From Flavobacterium branchiicola (GTDB taxonomy: Bacteria > Bacteroidota > Bacteroidia > Flavobacteriales > Flavobacteriaceae), in contig NZ_JAGYWA010000008.1 of assembly GCF_018383905.1 (NCBI RefSeq), positions 164,839 through 228,838 of the forward strand: 64,000 nucleotides of DNA, in the 5' to 3' direction. A program made the translations under genes and the position numbers. The notes beneath the pieces were generated by a model. That model did not search any database. It was given only the letters and a program-made list of their open reading frames with translations, and was not told the DNA's origin. Below, piece by piece: positions 8,992 through 17,982 of the stretch. Position 1 is the stretch's first letter; each line of letters begins with the position of its first letter.

Positions 8992-9550
8992 AAAAGAATT
9001 AAGACTTGAGTACAAAAACCTGCGAAAAGAGCTTTCTGAACAGCAAATTGAAGAAAAGAGTCTGGCAATAGCGAATAATTTAATTCAATTATCTATTTGG
9101 GATAAAAATTATTATCATGTTTTTTTGCCAATAGTAGAGCATAAAGAAGTTGATACAGAATTTATTTTGCATTTGCTTTCCGGAAAAGATAAAGAAATTG
9201 TGATTTCTAAAAGTGATTTTGAAACACGCGAAATGACTCATTTTTTATTGACTGATAATACAAAAATCAAAAAAAACGAATATAATATTCCCGAACCGGT
9301 TAATGGACTTCAGGTTCCGACTGAAAATATTGATGTAGTTTTTGTTCCGCTTTTAGCATTTGATATTTATGGAAATCGCATTGGTTATGGTAAAGGTTTT
9401 TACGATAAGTTTCTTGCCGATTGTAAACCTGAGACCATAAAAATTGGTCTTTCTTTTTTTGAATCAGTAAATCAAATCGATGACGTATTTGAATCGGATG
9501 TTAAATTAGATTATTGTATTACACCTGATAAAATTTATCAATTTACTTAA
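8978..9550 (+). CDS. 5-formyltetrahydrofolate cyclo-ligase
   Basis: ATP-dependent conversion of 5-formyl-THF to 5,10-methenyl-THF, returning this folate to the one-carbon pool. The chosen start, at MPTSKKELRLEYKNLRKEL, gives 190 aa, the usual family length. A longer in-frame start at 8930 adds a segment lying inside the upstream gene and is unlikely. Family blocks are the N-terminal K-R-LR helix, VFVPLLAFDIYGNRIGYGKG with the conserved glycine-rich GYGKGFYD (about 134-141), and the LDYCITPDKIY C-terminus. Confidence 0.92.
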   Translation: MPTSKKELRLEYKNLRKELSEQQIEEKSLAIANNLIQLSIWDKNYYHVFLPIVEHKEVDTEFILHLLSGKDKEIVISKSDFETREMTHFLLTDNTKIKKNEYNIPEPVNGLQVPTENIDVVFVPLLAFDIYGNRIGYGKGFYDKFLADCKPETIKIGLSFFESVNQIDDVFESDVKLDYCITPDKIYQFT

Positions 9551-9564
9551 TAGATAAATAGTAC

Positions 9565-9639
9565 AGAGACGCTTTGCAGTGCCTCTGAAACAATCTTTGT
9601 CGATATGCTGGACGTAGACGTACTGCAGTGCGTCTCTAC
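9565..9639. repeat. two degenerate copies of a GCACTGCAGTGC-centred palindrome
   Basis: Copy A (9565-9586) and copy B (9614-9639) both resemble AGAGACGC plus a TGCAGTGC core plus GTCTCT. Each is itself nearly palindromic, and the two also pair with each other. A third copy is at 25448-25472. This is a dispersed intergenic repeat. Confidence 0.65.
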
Positions 9640-9689
9640 AATTTTGCATGTCAATCAATGTTGCGAATTATATTTAAAATGGATTAATC

Positions 9690-9717
9690 ATTTTAATCCT
9701 TTAATCTGTGGCAAAAA
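9690..9717. repeat. half-copy of the TTAATCTGTGGCAAAAAA repeat
   Basis: The TTTAATCTGTGGCAAAAAA motif here also forms one arm of the inverted repeat at 23345-23406. The rest of the 396-bp gap (9551-9946) has no ORF. Confidence 0.55.
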
Positions 9718-9832
9718 ACTTTTCTTTTTTCCTTTAACTTTTCACAAATAAAAAAATATTTCTACACCAAATACCCTTAAAAATAAAGGATTTCAATTTT
9801 ATTTTCCGAAAAGAAAAATAGTTACAAATTTT

Positions 9833-9848
9833 TTGGCACGATTTTGCT
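9833..9848 (+). promoter_or_regulatory. sigma-54-like promoter element, spacer one base short
   Basis: TTGGCACGATTTTGCT matches the -24 half (TTGGCACG) and the -12 half (TTGC) of sigma-54 promoters. However, GG and GC are separated by 9 bases, not the usual 10. It lies about 100 bp before the VWA lipoprotein gene. The spacing defect makes this tentative. Confidence 0.35.
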
Positions 9849-9946
9849 TACTCGAAAAATGCAAATAATCGTCTCTAGTACATCCGGAATGCTAGTCCTT
9901 ATTTGAAAGTCAATAACCTATCTATTAATTTTTAAAAACTTACTTT

Positions 9947-11494
9947 ATGAGAAATCTTAATTTCTTTATGATGGCATTCCTTGTACTTACTATTTACAGC
10001 TGTAAGAAAGCGTATGCACCAGACCAAAGCTACGAAACAGTTGATTCTGCGGCAGCTGTTACAGATGCAGTAGCAGAGGAAATCTATATTGAACCAAACA
10101 CAGAAAGCTATGCAGGTTTAGAAGAAAATCCGTTTGAATCTCCGCTTAAAACGCCACTTTCTACTTTTTCTATTGATGTTGATAATGCATCATATACTAA
10201 TATTCGCCGATTTATAAATGAAGGACAAAAAGTTCCAAAAGATGCTGTTCGTGTTGAGGAAATGATCAATTTTTTCAAATACAAATACCCACAACCTGAT
10301 GGTGAGCATCCGTTTTCTATAAATACAGAATACAGTGATTGTCCTTGGAATAAAAATAGCCGACTTCTAAAGATTGGTTTACAGGGAAAGAACATTCCGA
10401 TGACAAATTTACCAGCTTCGAATCTGGTATTCCTCGTTGATGTTTCTGGTTCAATGGACGAGCAAAACAAATTACCATTATTGAAAGAATCAATGAAGAT
10501 TATGGTGAAAGAACTTCGAAGTATTGATAAAGTTTCAATTGTAGTGTATGCAGGATCTGCCGGAATAGTTTTAGAGCCAACTTCCGGAGATAATAAAGAT
10601 GAAATTATAGATGCATTTGATGAATTGCACGCAGACGGAAGCACAGCTGGAGGAGAAGGAATTGAACTGGCCTACAAATTAGCACAACAGAATTTTATTA
10701 AAGAAGGAAATAATAGAGTGGTGATAGCTACCGATGGTGATTTTAATGTTGGTGCTTCGACGGATGATGATATGCTGAAATTGATTGAGCAAAAAAGAGA
10801 ATCAGGGGTTTTCTTAACAGTTTTAGGTTTTGGAATGGGGAATTACAAAGACAGTAAAATGGAAATTTTAGCCGATAAAGGAAATGGAAATTATGCTTAC
10901 ATCGATAATATTCAGGAGGCGAATCGTTTTCTTGGACAAGAATTTAAAGGATCAATGTTTGCTATCGCGAAAGATGTAAAGATCCAAATCGAATTTAATC
11001 CAAAGCATGTTCAGGCATATCGATTGATTGGTTATGAAAACCGAAAATTAAATGCTGAAGATTTTAAAAACGATAAAATTGATGCTGGCGAATTAGGCAG
11101 TGGGCATTCAGTTACAGCTTTATATGAAGTTATTCCAACTGGAGTTGAAAGTGATTATGTTCCGTCTGATTTAAAATACACTAAAACACAAAAAAACGAT
11201 GAAAACCATAGTGATGAATTGGCAACAGTGAAATTTAGGTATAAAAAACCTGATGACAACAAAAGCCTTGAAATAGTAAATGTTATCGCAGATAAGAAAA
11301 CTAGTATAGAAAATAGTTCTCCTGATTTCAAATTTACAACTGCCGTTTCCTGGTTCGGATTGAAATTGCGCGAATCAAAATATATTGCAAACAGTTCAAG
11401 TTCTGATATTAAACGATTGGCAAAATCAGGTTTGTCAAATGATGAAGAGGGTTATAGATCTGAATTTTTAAGATTAGTTGATGCGGTTAATTAA
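9947..11494 (+). CDS. VWA-domain lipoprotein (YfbK-like)
   Basis: 515 aa. The N-terminus MRNLNFFMMAFLVLTIYSC ends in a lipobox-like YSC, predicting lipid attachment at Cys19. A Von Willebrand factor N-terminal domain follows (STFSIDVDNASYTNIRRF, about 69-86; VRVEEMINFF). The VWA domain comes next with an intact MIDAS motif DVSGSM (about 165-170), and then a YfbK-type C-terminal domain. It probably binds divalent metal and a protein partner on the cell envelope; the partner is unknown. It is transcribed alone and faces the Bat operon across a shared terminator. The Bat operon also encodes VWA proteins, but of a different subtype. Confidence 0.9.
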   Translation: MRNLNFFMMAFLVLTIYSCKKAYAPDQSYETVDSAAAVTDAVAEEIYIEPNTESYAGLEENPFESPLKTPLSTFSIDVDNASYTNIRRFINEGQKVPKDAVRVEEMINFFKYKYPQPDGEHPFSINTEYSDCPWNKNSRLLKIGLQGKNIPMTNLPASNLVFLVDVSGSMDEQNKLPLLKESMKIMVKELRSIDKVSIVVYAGSAGIVLEPTSGDNKDEIIDAFDELHADGSTAGGEGIELAYKLAQQNFIKEGNNRVVIATDGDFNVGASTDDDMLKLIEQKRESGVFLTVLGFGMGNYKDSKMEILADKGNGNYAYIDNIQEANRFLGQEFKGSMFAIAKDVKIQIEFNPKHVQAYRLIGYENRKLNAEDFKNDKIDAGELGSGHSVTALYEVIPTGVESDYVPSDLKYTKTQKNDENHSDELATVKFRYKKPDDNKSLEIVNVIADKKTSIENSSPDFKFTTAVSWFGLKLRESKYIANSSSSDIKRLAKSGLSNDEEGYRSEFLRLVDAVN

Positions 11495-11512
11495 TATTTA
11501 AATTCCAAAATA

Positions 11513-11559
11513 AAAAAATCCCAAACTCCAGTTTATAAATTGGAATTTGGGATTTTTTT
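11513..11559. terminator. bidirectional terminator between convergent genes
   Basis: The AAATCCCAAACTCCA arm pairs with TGGAATTTGGGATTT, with A-runs and T-runs on both sides. It overlaps the stop codon of the minus-strand gene at 11558. The same stem sequence recurs at 27501-27547. Confidence 0.85.
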
Positions 11560-12172
11560 ATTGTAATTTAAAATATTGTAATTTTTGATTGCCACATACC
11601 ATTTCAGATATTCCGGTTTCATATTCTTGTCCAATGTAATAAGCAATCAAATTTCCTGAAATTTCATCAATATAATATTTCCAAACATCTTTATTTGAAA
11701 AAACAATTAAGATTGGATCAAAAGACATATTTGGTTTTTCGCTAAAAAGCAGATTTTCCGTTTTGATTAAATTCCATTTTTTTGCTTTAGGATAAAGTTC
11801 ATAAAACAATATCTGATTGGATTCTATAGTAATCATTTTTCCAACGACACTATCTGATGGCTCTCTCATTGCCCATGATTCATTATGTAGCATTTTCCAA
11901 TTACCGATAATTTGATTGGTTAATTTTGTACGCAAAAGGATTTTTAATGAATCTGTTTTTTTTAAAGATTTATCATTTATTTCATCATCATAATTAGAAT
12001 CTTGTGCTAAAGAAAAAAGTACAAAGGCATGATCTAAATCATTATTTTTTAAGGCTATTTTACCTTCGTCAAAAAGTGTTTTTGGATGATTTTCAATATT
12101 TAACCCTTTTTCTTGGGCTACAAGAGCGCAGGAAAAACTTAGTAATAGTAATAAAATAAGTTTTTTGATCAT
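11558..12172 (-). CDS. secreted protein of unknown function at the end of the Bat operon
   Basis: 204 aa with a signal peptide (MIKKLILLLLLSFSCALVAQ). The N-terminal third has a TPR-like helix pair (TLFDEGKIALKNNDLDHAFVLFSLAQDSN). The remainder (about 80-204) looks like a lipocalin-like beta domain: GNWKMLHNESWAMREP, ILFYELYPKAKKWNLIKTENL, KDVWKYYIDEISGNLIAYY. I do not recognise the family. It lies 48 bp downstream of batE on the same strand and may be its last co-transcribed gene. Confidence 0.8.
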   Translation of the reverse strand: MIKKLILLLLLSFSCALVAQEKGLNIENHPKTLFDEGKIALKNNDLDHAFVLFSLAQDSNYDDEINDKSLKKTDSLKILLRTKLTNQIIGNWKMLHNESWAMREPSDSVVGKMITIESNQILFYELYPKAKKWNLIKTENLLFSEKPNMSFDPILIVFSNKDVWKYYIDEISGNLIAYYIGQEYETGISEMVCGNQKLQYFKLQ

Positions 12173-12220
12173 TAGAATTAATATTAAAAGAACTTATCAT
12201 AAAATTAAATTCAGTGAAAA

Positions 12221-12967
12221 CTATTTCACTTCCTTAATTGTAGAGCCATCAAGCCAGCCTTCCGTGCCATCGGTTAATTCTACTTTTTTCCATTTTCCTA
12301 AAGTCTCGGTTACATACACTTTTGCACCTTCGTGTAATAAGAAAATTGCCGCACCGGCTTTTTGAGGTTCACTGCGAACTTCGCTTAATTCGGCAAAAAC
12401 AATTGCAGGGCGATCATTATCAAAATGACTTTTTTCGGACATTCCCGCTGAAACACTAAAAATTAAAGCGACTAAAAGAATAAACATTCCAATGAAATAA
12501 ATTCTTTTGGTAAGTGTAAGTTGTGAAAAGTAGTACCCAATAAAGCTCAATAAAAAGGCAAAGGCAATTCCAACAGAAATTTTAGCCCATTGATTATAAT
12601 CAAAAATGCCCGTAAAATTCTGAATCAGTTTTGCGAAACCTACTTTAGGGACTTCTTTAATTTCATCAATAGTAAGCTTTTTGGCAAATTTTAAGTTGTT
12701 TAAAGTCTCAGGATCGTGAGGTTTTAAAACTAAAGCTTTTTCATAATTATAAATTGCAGGTGCAACTTTGTTTAGTTTGTAATAACAATTAGCAAGATTA
12801 AAATACAATTCAGCGGAATGCTGTTTGTCTTCGGTAAGAATATTTTCGTACTCCTGAGCCGCTTGCTGATATTGCTCCTTCTGATACAAAGCATTTCCTT
12901 TTTCAAAGCCGCTCTGTGCAAAGAAAACCTGTGTAATTAATAAAAAGAGATATACTATATTTTTCAT
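12221..12967 (-). CDS. batE: BatE-like TPR/SH3 protein
   Basis: 248 aa. A signal peptide (ends VFFAQ) is followed by TPR repeats (about 20-90: GNALYQKEQYQQAAQEYENIL, AELYFNLANCYYKLNKVAPAI). Two transmembrane helices follow (about 127-145 and 153-172), then a C-terminal bacterial SH3 domain (AKVYVTETLGKWKKVELTDG, GWLDG). This is the domain order of the last Bat protein in Bacteroidota. Role inferred: envelope stress/aerotolerance complex assembled by the upstream VWA proteins and MoxR ATPase. Separated from batD by 76 bp that contain a small GC-rich palindrome. Confidence 0.87.
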   Translation of the reverse strand: MKNIVYLFLLITQVFFAQSGFEKGNALYQKEQYQQAAQEYENILTEDKQHSAELYFNLANCYYKLNKVAPAIYNYEKALVLKPHDPETLNNLKFAKKLTIDEIKEVPKVGFAKLIQNFTGIFDYNQWAKISVGIAFAFLLSFIGYYFSQLTLTKRIYFIGMFILLVALIFSVSAGMSEKSHFDNDRPAIVFAELSEVRSEPQKAGAAIFLLHEGAKVYVTETLGKWKKVELTDGTEGWLDGSTIKEVK

Positions 12968-13000
12968 TTTCTTTTCTTTAAACCCGATAGATTTTATACC

Positions 13001-13023
13001 GTCCCGAAGTCTCGGGATCGGGA
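13001..13023. repeat. short GC-rich palindrome in the batD-batE gap
   Basis: GTCCCGA (13001-13007) pairs with TCGGGAC (13017-13023), with a nested TCTCGGGA. It stands out from the A+T-rich surroundings. There is no U-run on the minus strand, so it is not a classic terminator. Confidence 0.5.
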
Positions 13024-13043
13024 CTTTCTGGTTTGATATTAAT

Positions 13044-14792
13044 TTAAACGATCTGTTTTTCTAGTTCTGAAATAATTAAAACAGCTTTATCAAAATCCTG
13101 CTGAATCGAAGCGCTAGATGCCGGAGCATATCTTGCAAATTCGCAGTTTTCTGTCAAATCGATAAAACTCTTAACCGATTCCGGTTTTGCATTTCGTGAT
13201 AATAACAATTCCTGAATATTGTCTTTGCTCATTTCTGAGGTTTCAATATGCAGTTTTGCTTTCAGGAAGTTGTGCATTGCTTTTTCCAGAGCGATATAAA
13301 ATGCTTCTTTATTGTTAAGTTGTTTTTTAGCCTGAGATAAATATTTCTTCGCGAGTTTATTATTCATCTTGATTCGGTTTCCGGTAACATCGCTATCAAT
13401 AGCTTCTTTTTTCTTCTTAACCAAAACGATAAGTGGTAAAATTACAAAAGGAGCAAACAACAAAGCTAAATACAAATCAGATCCATAAAAATCATTTTTA
13501 ACCATAGAAACTAAAGTAGTTTTTGGTTTAATGTATTTAAACTGGTCCGTTTTAGAAATCATATTTTTAGCCGCATTTGCAGTATTGTTGGCTTCAGCCT
13601 GCATTGGTCCGTCTAAAACATCGATTGTGATTTCCTGAGAAGTCATTGTTTTGTATGAACCTGAATTCAAATCAAAGTATGAAAACTGCATTGGCTTAAT
13701 AACATATTTTCCTTTGTATTGTGGTACAATCGTGTATTTGTCTGATACTCTTCCTGACATTCCAGATAGTGAAGTCGTCACTTTTTCGTCATGTACCGGA
13801 TCATACATTTCCAGTGCATTTGGTACAACTGGTTTTGGTAATGTAAACAATTTCATGTTTCCGGTTCCGTTGGCGCTAACAATGAGGTCAAGGCTTTCAC
13901 CGCTTTTTAGGCTCGTTTTAGATGGCGTAACAATAAAGTTGAATTTACCAACAGCTCCAGTGAAACTGTCTGGTTTACTACTTTCAGGAAGTGGTTTTAC
14001 GTTTATTGTTTTAGCTCCGGCAGAAACTACTTTATTATCGTCTATTGTAATCATTTGGCCAAACATATCACGACGGTTTGTAGGCAATTCAACGTTAATA
14101 TCTAAGGAAAGAGGTTCAATAGTTAATCTTCCTGATTTTTGTGGGTATAAAATGGTCTTTTTTAAGATCACATAATAACATCTTTGACCTTGGTAGCTTC
14201 CTTCTTCAATCGCTAAGTGCTTGATTTCAATATTTTGATTCCAGAAATCATTGTATTTTGGCTTCGCCAATTCTTTAAAACCGTTAACACCAATATTGTT
14301 GAAATATAATTTATAAACAACCGTAATAGGTTCGTTTAGATATGGATTTGTTTTAGAAATTTCGGCTACAAGGTTGAGTGTTTCACTTCCGGAGCCCTGC
14401 GGTCTGTCATCTGGATCTCTTTCTTGTGCAACAGCATTTGTAACAACAATTTTTATGGGTGCAGTTTTGTAAATCTGCCCGTTAAATTCAATTGCTGCCT
14501 GTTTAATATTAACCGATCCTTTTTGGTTGGGTTGCAGAATATAAGAGTAGATTTTCTGAAAAGAGCTTCTTCCATTTACCCATGACTGACTAATTTGCTG
14601 GCTAGGTCCGGCAACAATTTTAAACCCGTCAAAAGAGGGCTGTTCGAAGTTGTCTCCATCAACATTCATGATGAAGTCAATTCGTAGTCTTTCATTAATT
14701 CCAAGTGTATTTTTGCTGACTCTGGCTTCAAACTGAACCTGAGCCAGTAATCCTTGAAAAGTGAATAGTAATAAAATTAAATATCTTTTCAT
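13044..14792 (-). CDS. batD: BatD family protein
   Basis: 582 aa. A signal peptide (MKRYLILLLFTFQGLLAQ) is followed by the oxygen-tolerance/BatD region: several beta-rich Ig-like modules from about 20 to 395, with the family phrases RLRIDFIMNVDGDNFEQPSF and PNQKGSVNIKQAAIEFNG. One transmembrane helix lies near 443-463 (LYLALLFAPFVILPLIVLV). A cytoplasmic helical tail of about 120 residues follows. It is expected to sit in the inner membrane with its beta modules in the periplasm and to work with BatA/BatB. Full length, no damage seen. The upstream gap to batC (109 bp) holds TTTAATCG-type repeats. Confidence 0.92.
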   Translation of the reverse strand: MKRYLILLLFTFQGLLAQVQFEARVSKNTLGINERLRIDFIMNVDGDNFEQPSFDGFKIVAGPSQQISQSWVNGRSSFQKIYSYILQPNQKGSVNIKQAAIEFNGQIYKTAPIKIVVTNAVAQERDPDDRPQGSGSETLNLVAEISKTNPYLNEPITVVYKLYFNNIGVNGFKELAKPKYNDFWNQNIEIKHLAIEEGSYQGQRCYYVILKKTILYPQKSGRLTIEPLSLDINVELPTNRRDMFGQMITIDDNKVVSAGAKTINVKPLPESSKPDSFTGAVGKFNFIVTPSKTSLKSGESLDLIVSANGTGNMKLFTLPKPVVPNALEMYDPVHDEKVTTSLSGMSGRVSDKYTIVPQYKGKYVIKPMQFSYFDLNSGSYKTMTSQEITIDVLDGPMQAEANNTANAAKNMISKTDQFKYIKPKTTLVSMVKNDFYGSDLYLALLFAPFVILPLIVLVKKKKEAIDSDVTGNRIKMNNKLAKKYLSQAKKQLNNKEAFYIALEKAMHNFLKAKLHIETSEMSKDNIQELLLSRNAKPESVKSFIDLTENCEFARYAPASSASIQQDFDKAVLIISELEKQIV

Positions 14793-14901
14793 TAAATTGT
14801 TTAATCGTTTTTTAGTTTAACTGTTTAATCGTTTGTTTATTGTTAATCTGCTTTCTTCTAGTCGAATAAACAAATTAACGATTAAATGATTAACCCAAAT
14901 C

Positions 14902-15669
14902 CTACCAGTCTTTTTCTGTTGGTTTAGGATTCCCTTTTACTTTTTGCGCGTTTACTTTATCCTGAATTTTCTTCTCTTCATTATTAACGGCATCTAGTAA
15001 ATTCTGAACACGATCTTTTGATATTCCTCCGGGTTGTGGTTTTGGCTCTCCTTTATTGTCAGACTTATCGTCTTTCTTAGGGTCATTTTTACCATCTTTT
15101 TTATCCTTGTCTTTATCGCCTTTATCGTCTTTTTTATCTTTATCCTTGTCTTTGTTTTTATCCTTGTCTTTGTCCTTATCTTTATTTTTATCCTTGTCTT
15201 TGTCTTTATCCTTGTTCTTGTCTTTTTTATCGTTTTTAGGAGGATTCTCTTTTAGCTTTTGTTTGGCCAACGCATAATTATAACGGGTTTCGTCATCAGT
15301 AGGATCATTTCTTAAGGCTTCTTTGTAAGCATTTACGGCTTGCGTATAATCTTTCTCTTTCATGAAAACATTTCCTAAGTTGTGAAATGCTTTATGTTTT
15401 TCAGGTCTTGTTTTGGCATTTTTTATAGCATTCGCGTAAGCAAATTTAGCCTCAGAAACCTGATTTTGTTTGTAGATACTATTTCCTAAATTATAAGAAG
15501 CAGTTGTTTTTTTTGGGAATTTGGATTGCGAAATTCTATAATTGGCTTCGGCATCAACAAATTTATTCTGTTTATATTCTTCGTTCGCGTCAGGCAATGT
15601 TTTGTCTTTCTCCTGAGCAGAAACTGCTAAAGAAAACGTTAGTAAAATATAAAGAAGTAAATTTTTCAT
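14902..15669 (-). CDS. batC: BatC-like TPR protein with a Lys/Asp low-complexity tail
   Basis: The start at MKNLLLYILLTFSLAVSAQ is chosen because it gives a clean signal peptide. An upstream in-frame ATG at 15750 would add 27 residues lying inside an inverted repeat. After the signal come three to four TPR units (about 25-135: TTASYNLGNSIYKQNQ, HKAFHNLGNVFMKEKDY, DETRYNYALAKQKL). A tract of about 70 residues is built almost only of K, D, N and G (KDKDKDKDKNKDK-type repeats). A short tail ends in NPKPTEKDW. This matches the TPR-VWA partner in Bat operons. The DNA of the low-complexity tract (about 15080-15240) is itself repetitive. Confidence 0.88.
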   Translation of the reverse strand: MKNLLLYILLTFSLAVSAQEKDKTLPDANEEYKQNKFVDAEANYRISQSKFPKKTTASYNLGNSIYKQNQVSEAKFAYANAIKNAKTRPEKHKAFHNLGNVFMKEKDYTQAVNAYKEALRNDPTDDETRYNYALAKQKLKENPPKNDKKDKNKDKDKDKDKNKDKDKDKDKNKDKDKDKKDDKGDKDKDKKDGKNDPKKDDKSDNKGEPKPQPGGISKDRVQNLLDAVNNEEKKIQDKVNAQKVKGNPKPTEKDW

Positions 15670-15691
15670 TCTAATTTTTATTTTTTTGTTT

Positions 15692-15792
15692 GCCACGAAT
15701 GTCACTAATTTACACGAATAAGGTTTATTTCTTTTATCTGAATTGTCCAAAACGAGGCAATTTTTTTTGTGTAAATTCGAGCAATTAGTGGC
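15692..15792. repeat. imperfect inverted repeat in the batB-batC gap
   Basis: Left arm 15692-15719 (GCCACGAAT, then CACTAATTTACACGAAT) and right arm about 15767-15792 (GTGTAAATTC, then AATTAGTGGC) pair over about 25 positions with a few mismatches. It resembles a dispersed Flavobacterium intergenic repeat. Confidence 0.6.
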
Positions 15793-15801
15793 TAACTTTT
15801 T

Positions 15802-16836
15802 TTATTTCTTTTCGTTAAATAAATTCAACTCTTTTATCCAGTTTGTTTTTCTTTCCAAAAGGAAAATATCTAAAAACAATAAAAGAAAAGCAAAACCAAT
15901 GAACCATTGAAACTGCGATTGAAACTCGGCCATTTGCGTGGCTTCAAACTCTGTTTTCTGAATATTGTTCAGGGCATTTTTTACATATTCTAAAACTTCT
16001 TTAGTATTTCCGCCGTAAACATAACCACCTTTGGTTGCTTTTGCAATAGCTTTTAATCCTTCCTGATTTAATTTTGTAATAACAATCGCTCCGTTTTGAT
16101 CTTTTTGGTGGCTTTTTACTACGCCGTTTTCTTTTAACGGAATTGTTCCTCCCTTTTCAGTACCAATACCAATTGTTATAATTTTCATTCCGATTTTATT
16201 GGCTTCTTCTGCAGCAACTGAAGCGCCTTCTGAATGATCTTCTCCATCAGAAATCAGAATTAATAATTTACTTGTTTTACTTTTTTCATCAAAATAAGTC
16301 GAAGATAATCTAATAGCTTCATCAAGCGAAGTTCCTTGTGATGAAACCATATCCGGACTCATACTTTGCAGAAACATTTTTGCAACGCTGTAATCCGTAG
16401 TAATTGGCAATACAGGGAAAGCACTTCCGGCATAGGCTACAATTCCTATTCTGTCGCTTCCCAATTGATTAATAATTTGGGAAACCAGTTGTTTACTTTT
16501 TTCCAGACGGCTTGGTGCAACATCTTCGGCCAGCATACTTTTAGAAACATCGACAGCAAAAACGATGTCAATACCTTCACGTTTTACTGTTTCCATTTTA
16601 GTTCCAATCTTCGGATTTACTAATCCGATAATTAAGCACAAAAGAGCTAAAAGCAGTACGGTTAATTTTAATACCGGTTTGAAAACAGAACGTTCCGGAC
16701 TCAGTTTTTTTACCATTTCCAGATCCCCAAATTCACGTTGTTTTTTTCTTTTCCAATACATGTTGAAAAGGAAAATACATACCATGATTGGCAGTAAGAA
16801 TAAAAGGTATAAATATTTTTTTTCGTCTAATTCCAT
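15802..16836 (-). CDS. batB: BatB, VWA-domain inner-membrane protein
   Basis: 344 aa. Two N-terminal transmembrane helices (about 7-26 and 56-76) are followed by a VWA domain with MIDAS motif DVSKSM (about 96-101) and the DGEDHS segment near 197. A C-terminal transmembrane helix (about 310-330) closes it. The VWA domain should face the periplasm. It is the second of two VWA proteins in the operon and pairs with BatA. Upstream gap of 144 bp contains repeated ATTCCAAATTCC-like words but no hairpin of terminator quality. Confidence 0.92.
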   Translation of the reverse strand: MELDEKKYLYLLFLLPIMVCIFLFNMYWKRKKQREFGDLEMVKKLSPERSVFKPVLKLTVLLLALLCLIIGLVNPKIGTKMETVKREGIDIVFAVDVSKSMLAEDVAPSRLEKSKQLVSQIINQLGSDRIGIVAYAGSAFPVLPITTDYSVAKMFLQSMSPDMVSSQGTSLDEAIRLSSTYFDEKSKTSKLLILISDGEDHSEGASVAAEEANKIGMKIITIGIGTEKGGTIPLKENGVVKSHQKDQNGAIVITKLNQEGLKAIAKATKGGYVYGGNTKEVLEYVKNALNNIQKTEFEATQMAEFQSQFQWFIGFAFLLLFLDIFLLERKTNWIKELNLFNEKK

Positions 16837-16980
16837 AAATATTTTAAAATTCCAATCCCTTAATTTTGGTGATAAATTCCAAATTCCAAATTTTGTTGTT
16901 TACTAAAAGTTCAGTTTTAAATTCCAAAATCCAATTTGTTATTTGGTATTTTATTTTTGGTATTTTTTGATTTTCCAAAA

Positions 16981-17982
16981 TCAAATGAAGCTTCTGTAAA
17001 CCGTATTTCTTAAACCTACTTCCAATAATATTAAAAAGACTGCAATTAATGCAAAAGTTCTATATTTTTCATCATAATCATAGAATTTCAATTCCTGAAT
17101 TTCTGTTGTTTCCAGTTTATTGATCGAGTTGTAAATTTGAGCCAGCCTGTCGTTGCTTGTTGCTCTAAAATATGTCCCATCAGTTTTACGGGCAATACTC
17201 TTCATTAATTGCTCGTCGATCTCCACTTTTTGCATTTTAAACAAAAAGCCACCGTTTGGTCCGTATGCATATGGTGATTCCGCCATTCCGTTACTTCCCA
17301 ATCCAATTGTATAAACTTTGATTCCGTATTGTTTTGCGATGTCTGCAGCTGTTTCCGGTTCAATAAAACCGGCATTATTTACACCATCGGTTAGTAAAAT
17401 AATAACCCTGCTTTTTGCTTTACTGTCCTTAAGTCTGTTTACCGCTGTTGCCAAACCCATACCAATTCCGGTTCCGTCTTGTAAAGCGGTATCGTATTTA
17501 ATCTCTTTTATGGCTTCCAGAATAATGGCTTTATCGCTTGTTACCGGTGTTTTTGTGTAGGCTTCTGAGGCATATAAAACTAAACCAATTCTGTCGTTTG
17601 GTCTTTCGGTAACGAAATCCCCAGCTACTCTTTTTAAAGCCTCCATACGGTTTGGTTTCAAATCTTTTGCCAGCATACTTCCGGAAACGTCAATTGCCAT
17701 TACAATATCGATTCCTTTTGTTGTTTTAGTCTGGTTACTAATGTCTACAGTTCTTGGTCTTGCTAAAGCAATAATTAAAGAACATAATGCAAGCACTCTA
17801 AAAACGTACAGACAAGGTTTTAGTTTTGTTAATAGTGATTCACTATTTTTAAAACCTGCGGTAGAACTCATTTTTAAAGTTGCTGATTGTTGGTTGCGTT
17901 TCCAGAAAAACCAACCAATTACGATTGGAATTAATAAAAACAACCAAAAAAATTCCGGATTTAAAAAAGTTATCTTACTCAT
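16981..17982 (-). CDS. batA: BatA, VWA-domain inner-membrane protein
   Basis: 333 aa with the same plan as BatB: N-terminal helices (about 9-27 and 56-76), a VWA domain with intact MIDAS DVSGSM (about 98-103) and DGVNNAG, and a C-terminal helix (about 306-325). The ATG overlaps the upstream stop by one base (TAATG), showing tight translational coupling with the preceding gene. Confidence 0.93.
   Translation of the reverse strand: MSKITFLNPEFFWLFLLIPIVIGWFFWKRNQQSATLKMSSTAGFKNSESLLTKLKPCLYVFRVLALCSLIIALARPRTVDISNQTKTTKGIDIVMAIDVSGSMLAKDLKPNRMEALKRVAGDFVTERPNDRIGLVLYASEAYTKTPVTSDKAIILEAIKEIKYDTALQDGTGIGMGLATAVNRLKDSKAKSRVIILLTDGVNNAGFIEPETAADIAKQYGIKVYTIGLGSNGMAESPYAYGPNGGFLFKMQKVEIDEQLMKSIARKTDGTYFRATSNDRLAQIYNSINKLETTEIQELKFYDYDEKYRTFALIAVFLILLEVGLRNTVYRSFI

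Noticed and set aside
10108..10644. 178-aa minus-strand ORF opposite the VWA lipoprotein gene
   Set aside because: Full overlap with a well-supported gene and a composition typical of antisense reading.
13651..14175. 174-aa plus-strand ORF opposite batD
   Set aside because: Entirely within batD, with no recognisable domain or start signals.
15034..15277. Two plus-strand ORFs rich in Phe/Leu/Ser opposite batC
   Set aside because: They are mirror images of the Lys/Asp repeat tract in batC and have no start context.
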